DNA from: Pirellulaceae bacterium
Lineage (GTDB): Bacteria > Planctomycetota > Planctomycetia > Pirellulales > Pirellulaceae
Direction of reading: 5' to 3'
DNA: 64,000 bases
NCBI GenBank assembly: GCA_028280445.1
Contig: JANQLU010000124.1
Location: forward strand, 97,019 to 161,018
Position numbers and translations under genes: made by a program. Below are positions 33,501-41,271 of this stretch, one piece after another (within the stretch, counting starts at the first letter, position 1; the number at the start of each line of letters is the position of its first letter). The notes beneath the pieces are model-generated. The model was not told where the DNA came from, did not search any database, and saw only the letters and a list, made by a program, of their open reading frames with translations.

Positions 33501-34655
33501 CGTGACTTCGACCGTTTTGTCTTCACGATCGCGCGAAATTTCAAATTTGACTTTGTCGCCGGCTTTGTGTTTCGAAGTGATAAACTTGGTCAATTCGGTT
33601 TGGCTTTTAAATTTCTTGCCAGCTACTTGCAAGATAATGTCATTGCGTTTCAAGCCGGATTGGCCCGCCGGAGTTCGGGATGAGGCGGAAGTGATTCGCA
33701 AACCAACTTCAGCTTGCTCGACGCGCAGACCAAGGTAAGGGAAATTCACAGGCGATTTCGCAATTTTTTCGCTTTCAATGACGGCATAAATCATCTTTGG
33801 ATTTTTGCGATAAATTTGCAGACCGATACGACCCATTTTACAAGTGGGCAATCCTTGGGAGAGTTTGTTGAAGGACGCGCCGCCATCGGTGGTTTTGTAG
33901 ATTCCTGAACCATCGCCATATTTTTTCATGGGATCATTGCCATCAAATCCATCACGCTGTCGTTCGTAAGTTGCGACGTACAGGATGTCAGGATTTTTGG
34001 GATGCATCTGGACATCGATGACACCGGTTTTGTCATCAACGTAAAGGATTTTTTTCCAGGTCTTTCCACCGTCAGTGGTTTTAAACAAACCGCGTTGTTC
34101 GTTGGGGCCCCACAATCGACCAAGAGCGCCGACATAAACGACGTCGGGATTGGTGGGGTGAACTGCGATCCGACCGATTTGAAATGTCTCTTTCAAACCC
34201 ATATTTTTCCAGGTCTTTCCGCCGTCGGTCGACTTGTATACTCCGTCACCCCACGAAACGCTGTTTCTCGGATTGGCTTCGCCTGTTCCGACCCACAGAA
34301 TATCAGGATTGGATTGAGAGACCTGCACATCTCCGATGGAGACAGTCGATTGATCATCGAATTGATGTTCAAATGTGGTGCCGTTGTTGGTGGTTTTCAG
34401 CAAACCGCCGGAAGCCGACGCCGCCCACCAGCGACTGGGATCTTTTTCATAAACTGTGATGGCCGTTATCCGGCCCATCATGTTGGCTGGCCCGATGGAT
34501 CGAAATTTGATCTTTTCCATCCAGGAGTCGGGCATGGTCAACTTGCTCGGAGGCGATGAACTGCCCCGACTTCGATTGAAACGCTGTGCACTGCTGGGTG
34601 CGACAAGCACAAAAGTTAGCAAGAATAAACTTGCGGTACAAAACAAACGGCTCAT
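30546..34655 (-). CDS. Secreted sortilin/VPS10-like BNR-repeat protein with PDZ domain and inserts
   Basis: 1369 residues with a signal peptide. The N-terminal 300 residues are BNR/Asp-box blades (many SxDGGKTW-type motifs), a PDZ domain is inserted at about 305-390 (GLRITSASSRTPAGQSGLKRNDIIL), and blades resume to about 740. Then follow two similar beta-rich modules (TGTLDMSRFELDIVSGKYD and ITGDYSSTQGEGEIVDGSYD), each read as an FxxxFEAxR-ending unit, a Ser/Lys/Thr-rich linker, more blades and a C-terminal FlgD-like or Ig-like part. Such proteins are usually annotated as glycosyl hydrolase/sortilin-like and sometimes sense or bind glycans; no catalytic residues are evident. It is alone between two terminators/promoters. 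Confidence 0.75.
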   Translation of the reverse strand: MSRLFCTASLFLLTFVLVAPSSAQRFNRSRGSSSPPSKLTMPDSWMEKIKFRSIGPANMMGRITAITVYEKDPSRWWAASASGGLLKTTNNGTTFEHQFDDQSTVSIGDVQVSQSNPDILWVGTGEANPRNSVSWGDGVYKSTDGGKTWKNMGLKETFQIGRIAVHPTNPDVVYVGALGRLWGPNEQRGLFKTTDGGKTWKKILYVDDKTGVIDVQMHPKNPDILYVATYERQRDGFDGNDPMKKYGDGSGIYKTTDGGASFNKLSQGLPTCKMGRIGLQIYRKNPKMIYAVIESEKIAKSPVNFPYLGLRVEQAEVGLRITSASSRTPAGQSGLKRNDIILQVAGKKFKSQTELTKFITSKHKAGDKVKFEISRDREDKTVEVTLGKYRMRRGRDGKMRSSNPTFIGTLGGQSANHQDSQWHDQGVAPEEYGGVYMSADSGKTWKRINTLNPRPMYYSQLRVDPSDNNNIYVCGTSLYKSKDGGKTFTSNGLGASREVHVDNHAMWINPKDGKHIILGNDGGIYITHDRMLHWDHYNHVALGQFYHVGVGPRRDYYVYGGLQDNGSWGGPSNSRNGEIHNTDWFRVGGGDGFICFVDPNDKDLIYYESQNGAMQRVNLRTGERGFIRPSAGRTSRGQRMRYRFNWKTPFILSPHNSRIHYSAGNYVFRSFDRGNNTRPISPEITNTNRGAGSAITQSPRDPGVLYVGTTDGAVWMTRDGGKKWTPLFSTKGTAVADNSKKPTTITETKTETVAKKPTKKPETKAKTPVSGVAAVKKAVEGDWTGELRNSEFTLKLKVDGKGKITGTLDMSRFELDIVSGKYDAAKNTLTLVGENDRFEIDIEADLKDNTMSGEMDFGGRFQTDFEAKRGGKNNDEQTIEVRRISELEMLYRQHQANIADDVSGEWKGKFIADFIPDGRGAFSLKLKLNSKNEITGDYSSTQGEGEIVDGSYDPKTGKITMTGENDEVSLEFEGKITKGKMVGKIDVNNGMFKVDFEAARTSQPKKGAAKPASSKTKSTTQKAKPDSQKSASDSSSKPKTNESTTPKSPTGKGSLASLLPGPRWVSSLEASRFDAGTCYVTFDGHRSNDDKPYVFTTTDYGKTWKSIQGNLPDSAGSTRVIREDVENRNVLYLGCEFSAWVSIDRGQSWSRLTGGFPTVAVHEIAVHPTAGEIVMATHGRSLWIADVTVIRQMSSSRLNQDAYLFKPNSAIRYLRKPQKGSSGTRRFKGQSKGSQSAIFYHLGKEATDVKLTISDIQGRNVVSIDGEKSEGLHVFNWNLRRVTRQSSARGGQRRFRGFGGSLVRSGTYLVTLTVEGKEYKQTVEILADPSSSNAAVAEQNEILGDFEQFLRGNTGEEDEGQKERDKSDF

Positions 34656-34882
34656 GAATGGTCTCCCCGGAATTTTCCGCCACTGAGGAACAGGATTGAA
34701 GAGCTTTTAATAAAGCGAATAAACAAACGGCATTAATACTATTTGCTGAAGCCCAAGCTTCATATTAGCCCGGCTAACAAACACATTCAATCTTGCGACC
34801 GAATTTCGCTACCGGTTTTCCCTTGGACATCAATCCAGCAAAATAACGTGATTAAACCACCAAACGCTGTGAAAGTTTCGCA

Positions 34883-35428
34883 ATGCGAATATCAATTAAT
34901 CGTTGGACCCGAAAACTGCACCGATGGGGTGCGTTGATTACGGCAATTCCGATGCTGCTAGTCATTTTGACCGGTTTGCTGCTCCAGGTAAAAAAACAGG
35001 TGACGTGGGTGCAACCGCCGACTCAAAAGGGTGAAGTTTCCGACACTACTCCGGCTGTGCAATGGGACGAGATTCTGGCAATTGCAAAACGTGAGCAATA
35101 TTCTGCCGCAAAAATCGAATCATGGTCAGATATTGATCGAATGGATGTTCGCATCGACAAAGGGATGGTCAAAGTCCGTGCGAAATCGCGCTGGGAATTG
35201 CAAATCGATTTGCAGTCCGGTGAGGTTTTGCAGTTTGCCTACCGAAATTCAGATTTGATCGAAAGTTTGCACGACGGTTCTTTCTTTGGTGATTTTTCAA
35301 AGCTGGTGATTTTCCTCGGCAACGGATTGATCCTGTTCGGACTTTGGATCACGGGAGTTTATCTCTGGTACCTCCCGTGGGGCGCGAAATTGAAAAAGCG
35401 CAAGAAAAATCAAGCGGCGAAAAAATAG
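34883..35428 (+). CDS. PepSY-associated membrane protein
   Basis: 181 residues with two membrane segments: residues 18-37 (ITAIPMLLVILTGLLLQV) and 145-168 (VIFLGNGLILFGLWITGVYLWYLPW). The start HRWGALI and the final GVYLWYLPWG match the PepSY_TM/iron-uptake-associated group. A function in ferric siderophore reduction or in protease inhibition has been proposed for such proteins. The plus-strand gene 35512 starts about 80 bases later. Divergent from the BNR gene. Confidence 0.65.
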   Translation: MRISINRWTRKLHRWGALITAIPMLLVILTGLLLQVKKQVTWVQPPTQKGEVSDTTPAVQWDEILAIAKREQYSAAKIESWSDIDRMDVRIDKGMVKVRAKSRWELQIDLQSGEVLQFAYRNSDLIESLHDGSFFGDFSKLVIFLGNGLILFGLWITGVYLWYLPWGAKLKKRKKNQAAKK

Positions 35429-35511
35429 ATCGTCGTCCTTCGTGCTCAATCTGTTCAAGTTATGAATCAACTGTAACCCATCAATAAAACCCATCAAAAA
35501 AGTGAGCCATT

Positions 35512-36498
35512 ATGCCAATCGCCAATTGTGACCATTGCAAAAAACAATATTCCCTGTCCGATCAACTGGCCGGTAAGACCGTTCGTTGTAAAGCTTGCGG
35601 AAATGTGTTCACCGTGCCGTACGACAATCAAGCTGGAGTGGATGTGGTCGATCCCAATCTAGGAGTGCCACACTATTCAACACGAGGCCAGATTTCGGAC
35701 GTGATTGATTACCAGGTGTTTGGCGAAGAAATGCAGTACGTGGTGATCACGTTGGACCCGGGTGAACAAGTCATTGCCGAAGCGGGCGGCATGTTTTTTA
35801 TGAACGATGCGATCAAAATGGACTCGGTGTTTGGCGATCCATCGAAACAGAATGAAACGTTTTGGGATAAGGTGAAGTCGGCGGGAAAACGAGTCTTCAG
35901 TGGCGAGTCATTGTTCATGACGACTTTTACAAATCATAGTAGTTCCCGTCAGGATGTTGCCTTTGCCGCACCGTATCCTGGCAAAATCATTCCGATGCAT
36001 TTGGGTCAAATGGGCGGCGAAATTGTTTGTCAACGAGACGCGTTTGTCTGTGGTGCCCGAGGCATCCAAATCGATATCGCGTTCACCAAACGGATTGGTG
36101 CGGGACTGTTTGGTGGCGAAGGGTTTATGATGCAGCGGATCCAAGGCGATGGAATTGTCTGTTGCCACGCCGGTGGAACGATTATGGAAAAAGAACTGGC
36201 GACCGGTGAAGTTTTGCGGATTGATACGGGTTGTCTTGTAGCGTTGGCGCCGAGTGTCGATTATGACGTCGAATTTGTTGGCGGCATTAAAAACGCGATT
36301 TTTGGCGGCGAAGGGTTGTTTATGGCGACATTGCGAGGACCCGGGCGAATCTGGCTGCAATCGATGCCATTTGCACGAATGGCGGGGCGCGTTTTGTCTG
36401 CTTCAAAAGGTTATTGGTCGCAGGTCGGTGAAAGAAACGTTGGCGATATTGGCGGCGTTTTGGGCATGGATCTGGGCAAGTTTTTCGGGGGAAATTAA
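35512..36498 (+). CDS. TIGR00266/AIM24-like protein with N-terminal zinc ribbon
   Basis: 328 residues. An MJ0042-type zinc ribbon opens the protein (Cys6, Cys9, Cys26, Cys29, with QLAGKTVRCKACGNVF). The rest is the AIM24/TIGR00266 beta-domain: EEMQYVVITLDPGEQVIAEAGGMFFM, GGEGFMMQRIQGDG and a late GGEGLFMATLRGPG repeat. Function unknown; the family is widespread in bacteria and archaea. It heads a plus-strand run with the epimerase-like gene 6 bases downstream. Confidence 0.8.
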   Translation: MPIANCDHCKKQYSLSDQLAGKTVRCKACGNVFTVPYDNQAGVDVVDPNLGVPHYSTRGQISDVIDYQVFGEEMQYVVITLDPGEQVIAEAGGMFFMNDAIKMDSVFGDPSKQNETFWDKVKSAGKRVFSGESLFMTTFTNHSSSRQDVAFAAPYPGKIIPMHLGQMGGEIVCQRDAFVCGARGIQIDIAFTKRIGAGLFGGEGFMMQRIQGDGIVCCHAGGTIMEKELATGEVLRIDTGCLVALAPSVDYDVEFVGGIKNAIFGGEGLFMATLRGPGRIWLQSMPFARMAGRVLSASKGYWSQVGERNVGDIGGVLGMDLGKFFGGN

Positions 36499-36503
36499 GA
36501 CTT

Positions 36504-37415
36504 TTGAGCGATTCACAATACGGAACGGTTTTGGTCACGGGCGCGACGGGATTAGTCGGTTCAAAACTGCTTGAGCAACTCGATCGACCGTTGATTACTA
36601 GCAGAAACGCCGAACGTGCCAAACAAAAACTCGGAACACAAGTTCGGGATGTGATTCCCTGGGACGGAAACCAGCCAATTGAAATCGATCCAGATGTTTC
36701 GATCGACGCCGTTATCAATCTGATGGGCGAACCGATTGCTCAAGGCCGCTGGAATGCCGATAAGAAAAATAGGATTCGCAGCAGCCGAGTCGACGGCACG
36801 CGAAATCTGATTCAAGGAATCGCCCAATTGCGAACTCCGCCCAAAATATTGGTGTCGGCATCTGCGGTCGGTTATTACGGTTCGCGCGGCGACCAGGTGT
36901 TGGATGAAGACCAAGATGCAGGCAGCGGTTTTTTGCCCGAGGTGTGTAGCCAGTGGGAAGCTGCCGCCGATGAGGCACAAGCGCTGGGCATCAAAGTTGC
37001 CAAGATTCGAATTGGACTGGTTTGTGCAACCGAGGGCGGTGTGATTGCGGAACTGGCTCCAAAGTTCCGAGGATTTCTAGGAGCGCGGCTTGGCAGCGGC
37101 AAACAATATGTTCCCTGGATTCACGTCGACGATCTGGTTCAATTGATGTTGTTTTGTATCGAACATCAACTCGATGGGGCTCTCAACGGATCAGCACCAA
37201 ACCCTGTTACCAACGCAGAGTTCACCAAGTCGTTGGCAAAAGCCGTTGGACGCCCGGCCCTGATGGTTGCTCCAAAGTTTGCGTTAAAAATGGTGTTTGG
37301 TGAGTTTGCTGAAAGCCTGTTTTTTTCTCAACGGGCGATCCCCAAAGCGGCTCTTGATCACGGGTTTCAGTTTCGTTTTGAAAACTTGGATGACGCGTTG
37401 GCGGATTTGTTATAA
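36504..37415 (+). CDS. TIGR01777 family SDR/epimerase-like protein
   Basis: 303 residues, starting at a TTG 5 bases after the previous stop, which suggests co-transcription. The N-terminus has the dinucleotide loop VTGATGLVGSKL, the middle INLMGEPIAQGRW and SASAVGYYGSRG, and the C-terminus a DUF1731-like end (GFQFRFENLDDAL). This is the YfcH/TIGR01777 group, whose activity is unknown. Next gene is 12 bases on. Confidence 0.8.
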   Translation: MSDSQYGTVLVTGATGLVGSKLLEQLDRPLITSRNAERAKQKLGTQVRDVIPWDGNQPIEIDPDVSIDAVINLMGEPIAQGRWNADKKNRIRSSRVDGTRNLIQGIAQLRTPPKILVSASAVGYYGSRGDQVLDEDQDAGSGFLPEVCSQWEAAADEAQALGIKVAKIRIGLVCATEGGVIAELAPKFRGFLGARLGSGKQYVPWIHVDDLVQLMLFCIEHQLDGALNGSAPNPVTNAEFTKSLAKAVGRPALMVAPKFALKMVFGEFAESLFFSQRAIPKAALDHGFQFRFENLDDALADLL

Positions 37416-37426
37416 CGACAAACCAA

Positions 37427-38476
37427 ATGGAAACGTCAAACGAAAATATCCTCGGAATCGATGTCGGAGGCGCCAATTTAAAAATGGCGTCAACCGATGG
37501 CGTAGCGCAGTCGGTTGCGTTCGAGATGTGGAACGCTTACGAACGACTTCCAGACGCACTGCAACAAATCACTGAGCGCTGGAACGGTCATCCAGATCAA
37601 ATTGCGGTCACGATGACGGGAGAATTGGCAGATTGTTTTGCGAACAAACAGGAAGGGGTCCGGCATATTGTTCGATCTGTCGAACAGGTCGCGAAAATAA
37701 TCGGAGCCAAAGCGATTTATTATGGCTTCGATGGGTTCGCCAGCGCAGACGATGTCGATCGTTCGCCGTTGAATTTTGCTGCCGCAAATTGGCACGCCAT
37801 TGCAAAATTTATTGTCGATTCTCGTGGGCTACAAAATGGGTTTGTCATCGATTGCGGTTCCACAACGACAGATCTGATTCCGATCGTTTCACAGGCGATC
37901 GATAGCGACAAAACGGACACGGAACGTCTGGCGGATCGTTCATTGGTCTATTCCGGCGTGCGGCGAACGCCAGTTTTTGGATTGGTCAAACAAATCAAAT
38001 ATCGTGGCGAAAATTGTTTGGTGGCGCGTGAGATGTTCGCCACAACCCAAGACATCTACTTGTTGCTAGATCAAATCGCGCAAGATGACAATTGTTTTTC
38101 GACAGCCGATGGTACGGCTTTGACCCAAGCCAACTCGGTTCGCCGTCTGGCGCGGCTGGTCTGTGCCGATGAAACGGAGTTTGAGTTGCTTGACGCGGTT
38201 TCGGTGGCAAAACAAATTACAGCATCCCAAAAACAGGAATTTGCCGCCGCTTTGGATTTCCAAATGTCTCAACGTCCGACATGGGTTTCGGATGATTTGC
38301 AGTTGGTGGTTGGTGGCGATGGCGAATTTTTGATCAAGGCCATGCTGGACGAATATTTTCACGACTGGAAAAAAGTTGATTTTGTTTCCCAACTTTGGGG
38401 ACGTGACGTGTCCGCTTGTTTGGGTGCGTTTGCGGTTGCCTGGTTATGCCAACATGAAAAACAATGGGCAAGATGA
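37427..38476 (+). CDS. MfnF-like / H4MPT-linked C1 pathway protein (hydantoinase-fold)
   Basis: 349 residues of the ASKHA hydantoinase/oxoprolinase fold: phosphate-1 loop ILGIDVGGANLKMAS at 10-24 and phosphate-2 loop VIDCGSTTTDLIPI near 142. In archaea MfnF joins the aminomethylfuran phosphate with gamma-glutamyl-tyramine in methanofuran synthesis; bacterial relatives occur in the H4MPT C1 gene clusters. The overlap of 13 bases with the MfnE-like kinase and the fae/mtdB genes elsewhere in this window support a role in making the furan cofactor of the same pathway. Confidence 0.75.
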   Translation: METSNENILGIDVGGANLKMASTDGVAQSVAFEMWNAYERLPDALQQITERWNGHPDQIAVTMTGELADCFANKQEGVRHIVRSVEQVAKIIGAKAIYYGFDGFASADDVDRSPLNFAAANWHAIAKFIVDSRGLQNGFVIDCGSTTTDLIPIVSQAIDSDKTDTERLADRSLVYSGVRRTPVFGLVKQIKYRGENCLVAREMFATTQDIYLLLDQIAQDDNCFSTADGTALTQANSVRRLARLVCADETEFELLDAVSVAKQITASQKQEFAAALDFQMSQRPTWVSDDLQLVVGGDGEFLIKAMLDEYFHDWKKVDFVSQLWGRDVSACLGAFAVAWLCQHEKQWAR

Positions 38477-39042
38477 AATTCGCCGTAGTTAAAGTCGGTG
38501 GTAGCCTCGAAAATATCGCTAGTTACGAGGAGCGAATCACCCGATTTTTGCAATCTGTTAACGCGTCCCAAGTCGTTGTCGTTGTTGGCGGCGGCGCGTT
38601 GGTCAACCAGTTGCGTGTGGTATCAGCGCGAGAAAATTGGCCGGCAACGAAATCTCACTGGGCAGCGATTCGAGCCATGAGCCAATCCGCGGAGACAGCC
38701 AGTCGGCGACTGGGGCTGGAAATCGTTCGTTCGTTTAGCACATTGGTTCATGCAGAAAAATCCGTTGTGATTTTCGATTGTTTCGATTGGTTGAGTGAAC
38801 GTCAGGCCAGTTCGGAGTTTCCGCTGCCTGAATCATGGGACGTGACGTCCGACTCGATCGCTTTGGCGTTAGCTTGCGATTTGGCAGCCGAACAGTTGAT
38901 ATTGTTAAAGTCCGTTGACGCTTCTGAACCGATCGATGTCGATCGCTTGGCAGATGACGGGATCGTCGACGCACATTTTCCAATCGTTTGGAAACGGACG
39001 ACACAGCCAATCCATTTGCAAGTGGTTAATTTTGCCACGTAG
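38464..39042 (+). CDS. MfnE-like amino-acid-kinase-family kinase
   Basis: 192 residues (or 189 from the ATG at 38473). The amino acid kinase signatures are FAVVKVGGSLEN at the start and VVVVGGGALVNQLR at about 40. MfnE phosphorylates 5-(aminomethyl)-3-furanmethanol phosphate in methanofuran synthesis, and methylotrophs carry relatives in C1 clusters. The coupling to the MfnF-like gene is the main support. The TAG stop codon lies inside a family A repeat. The C-terminal half is shorter than that of typical amino acid kinases, as in MfnE. Confidence 0.72.
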   Translation: MGKMKFAVVKVGGSLENIASYEERITRFLQSVNASQVVVVVGGGALVNQLRVVSARENWPATKSHWAAIRAMSQSAETASRRLGLEIVRSFSTLVHAEKSVVIFDCFDWLSERQASSEFPLPESWDVTSDSIALALACDLAAEQLILLKSVDASEPIDVDRLADDGIVDAHFPIVWKRTTQPIHLQVVNFAT

Positions 39043-39223
39043 GGCCGGTTCCCACTGGCCAATAAATTCATAACCCGAAACGTAACGAGGGACCACATTC
39101 CACCGCTCATTCGTGTGGTTCTGGTCCCTCACTTACGTTTCGGGTTGTGATTCTAAGCGTTAAAAGAGTTGGAAAGTTTCGAGTGGCCAAATCAACAAAA
39201 CGGCCGGTGGGAACCGGCCCTAC
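39039..39223. repeat. Repeat cluster: A, D, A
   Basis: A at 39039-39060 (giving the stop codon of the MfnE-like gene), D at 39072-39147 and reverse A at 39202-39223. This A-D-A nesting matches 6049-6220. Confidence 0.85.
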
Positions 39224-39319
39224 GAACCAAACTCCATTGAGTTGTGTCTGTCGAACAATCATCGAAATGGTAAAACATCAGATTCCAGTTTTAAAACTTA
39301 AGCGTTGATCGAGGTGGAG

Positions 39320-39790
39320 ATGAATATCAGGCGGGGAACAATCGAAGATTTGCCAAGGGCTTTGGAGTTGATTGTGGAACTGGCAGTTTTTGAACGAGAA
39401 CCCAATGCTGTTGAAACGACTGTTGAATCGATGGCACAGAATGGATTTGGCGAAAATCCTATCTTTGGTTTTTTCGTTGCCGAGGATCAGTCCGGCCATG
39501 TTGTCGGGTTGTCATTATATTACTGGCGCTACTCGACGTGGAAAGGCAAACGTCTCCACCTGGAAGATTTGATTGTGACCGAGTCGGCCCGCGGACAAGG
39601 GATTGGAACAGCACTGTTCGAAAAAACGATGGCATTCGGCGTGGAACAAGGCTGCACGGGGATGACTTGGCAAGTGCTCGATTGGAATGAACCCGCGATC
39701 AATTTCTACAAAAGTTATCAAGCCCAATTGGATGGCGAGTGGGTTAATTGCTGTTTGTCTCGCGAGCAAATCCAACAAATTGTCAACTGA
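39320..39790 (+). CDS. SAT2-like GNAT N-acetyltransferase
   Basis: 156 residues from the ATG at 39320; GGTGGAG directly before it supports this over the TTG at 39305. The acetyl-CoA loop is ESARGQGIGTAL and the segment YWRYSTWKGKRLHLEDLIV is the mark of the spermidine/thialysine acetyltransferase group (SAT1/SAT2). The likely substrate is a polyamine or thialysine. Free-standing. Confidence 0.8.
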   Translation: MNIRRGTIEDLPRALELIVELAVFEREPNAVETTVESMAQNGFGENPIFGFFVAEDQSGHVVGLSLYYWRYSTWKGKRLHLEDLIVTESARGQGIGTALFEKTMAFGVEQGCTGMTWQVLDWNEPAINFYKSYQAQLDGEWVNCCLSREQIQQIVN

Positions 39791-39873
39791 ACGTTGCAAA
39801 GAAAAGGGTTGTATTTTGCTATCGTTCACGACAGAATAGTTCAGCATTATTGGAATCAAGAGGATCGCAATTC

Positions 39874-40185
39874 ATGAGTGACTTTAATCCCTATCAACCA
39901 CAACAACCGTATGGTGCTCCACAAAAAAGTCCCATGCATAAGCCCAAGAATTATCTGGTCGAATCGATCTTGTTGCTTTGTTGTTGTGCCGGGATATTGG
40001 CGATTCCAGCAGTCATCTTCGCTGTTCAGGTGGATTCAAAATATAACGCCGGTGATTATCAGGGCGCGATCGAGAATTCCGAAAACGCAAAAAAATGGTG
40101 CCTCATTGCGCTGTGCGTTGCGGTGATCTGCAATTTGTTTGGTTTTGTATTTTATGCGATCATGATCGCGGTCGACAGTGTTTAG
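39874..40185 (+). CDS. CD225/dispanin family membrane protein
   Basis: 103 residues from the ATG at 39874 (an upstream in-frame TTG at 39748 gives an unlikely start). Gln/Pro-rich N-terminus, then two membrane helices (ESILLLCCCAGILAIPAVIFAVQV and KWCLIALCVAVICNLFGFVFYAIMIAV) separated by the basic, conserved loop DYQGAIENSENAKKW. This is the CD225 arrangement known from interferon-induced transmembrane proteins and many bacterial proteins. Its stop overlaps the convergent thioesterase stop. Confidence 0.8.
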   Translation: MSDFNPYQPQQPYGAPQKSPMHKPKNYLVESILLLCCCAGILAIPAVIFAVQVDSKYNAGDYQGAIENSENAKKWCLIALCVAVICNLFGFVFYAIMIAVDSV

Positions 40186-40622
40186 TCGTTGATGACTAAC
40201 CACGGCGGCAAGCGTTTGACTTTGCCGTCGGGTGATACGCTGGCGACAACCGTGTGACCCGTGACCACTGTTTCACCGTCGAGTGTCAATTCATATTCGT
40301 GGCGAATGCGAACTCCTTTCGCACGAGTGACACTTGTTTTGAGTTGGAGCAAATCGTCATACATCGCGCCTCGGAAAAAATTGCAAGACACTTCGGCGAC
40401 GACCAAATAGATTCCGTCCGCTTCCAATTGCCGATAGCTGTATCCGGCGGCTCGCAAAAATTCAACACGACCGATCTCAAAATAGTTGATATAGGTTGCG
40501 TGGTGAACGCGACCCTGTGCATCGGTTTCTTGATATCGAACCCGGATTTCGATTTCGTGCTCCCGGAGCGTCAAGGATTGGGGTGTCGAGGGTTGTTCAT
40601 CAAAAGGATTGACCGTGTTCAT
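40182..40622 (-). CDS. YbgC-type acyl-CoA thioesterase
   Basis: 146 residues with the 4-hydroxybenzoyl-CoA thioesterase fold. The segment YQETDAQGRVHHATYINYFEIGR holds the catalytic Asp of YbgC (the second acid in the DTD-like pair, here ETD) and the following His. Hydrolyses short or long acyl-CoA. The YbgC/Tol-Pal partner genes are not next to it. Convergent with the CD225 gene by a shared four-base overlap of stop codons. Confidence 0.85.
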   Translation of the reverse strand: MNTVNPFDEQPSTPQSLTLREHEIEIRVRYQETDAQGRVHHATYINYFEIGRVEFLRAAGYSYRQLEADGIYLVVAEVSCNFFRGAMYDDLLQLKTSVTRAKGVRIRHEYELTLDGETVVTGHTVVASVSPDGKVKRLPPWLVIND

Positions 40623-40725
40623 AACGTGCCCTAAATTGGCCTAAAGGAATTGCGTCACTTTTTTGCCGGTTTTTTTCGCCAAATCAAGGCGTTTTGGCAA
40701 GGCACATATTTAGAAAAGGACATCG

Positions 40726-41223
40726 ATGGAATCGGAAAATGAATCCGGTGGAGGGATTGTCGATTTTGATACGATGCGTGGACGAGATTATCCGACGATT
40801 CGTCAATTTACCGTATTTTTAGAAAATCGCGTGGGTCAGCTGATGGATGTGATTCGCCGATTCGAGGGGGGATCGGTACGAATTGTTGCCATCAATATCA
40901 ATGATTCGACAGAATGCTCCATTGTTCGCCTCGTTCTGACCAACCCGGAAGCCGGACGCGAAGTGTTGGAACGTGCGGGTTTGGCGATTATCGAAAGCGA
41001 TTTGATCGGGATCGAATTGCCCGAATCCAATCAGCCGATGCTGGATGTTTGTACCGCTTTGTTGCGGGCCGAAATCAATCTGGTCCAGGCGTATCCCCTA
41101 CTGCTTCGTCCGTCAGGTGGGTCCTCCGTCGCATTGATGGTGGACAATATCGAATTGGCTCAACAGACGCTGGCGGAAAGAAATTTTCACATGATCAACG
41201 AAGACGAGTTGTTCGACCTGTAA
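40726..41223 (+). CDS. Tandem ACT-domain protein
   Basis: 165 residues. A first ACT unit begins at TIRQFTVFLENRVGQLMDVIRRFEG and a second near LDVCTALLRAEINLVQAYPLLL. ACT domains bind amino acids and regulate enzymes; the pair is close to acetolactate-synthase-small-subunit-like regulators but lacks the usual C-terminal part. Free-standing regulatory protein; ligand unknown. Confidence 0.75.
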   Translation: MESENESGGGIVDFDTMRGRDYPTIRQFTVFLENRVGQLMDVIRRFEGGSVRIVAININDSTECSIVRLVLTNPEAGREVLERAGLAIIESDLIGIELPESNQPMLDVCTALLRAEINLVQAYPLLLRPSGGSSVALMVDNIELAQQTLAERNFHMINEDELFDL

Positions 41224-41271
41224 AAAATTTTTTAACAACCTTTTTTCACGGTTTATTTCAAAGACATCTCC

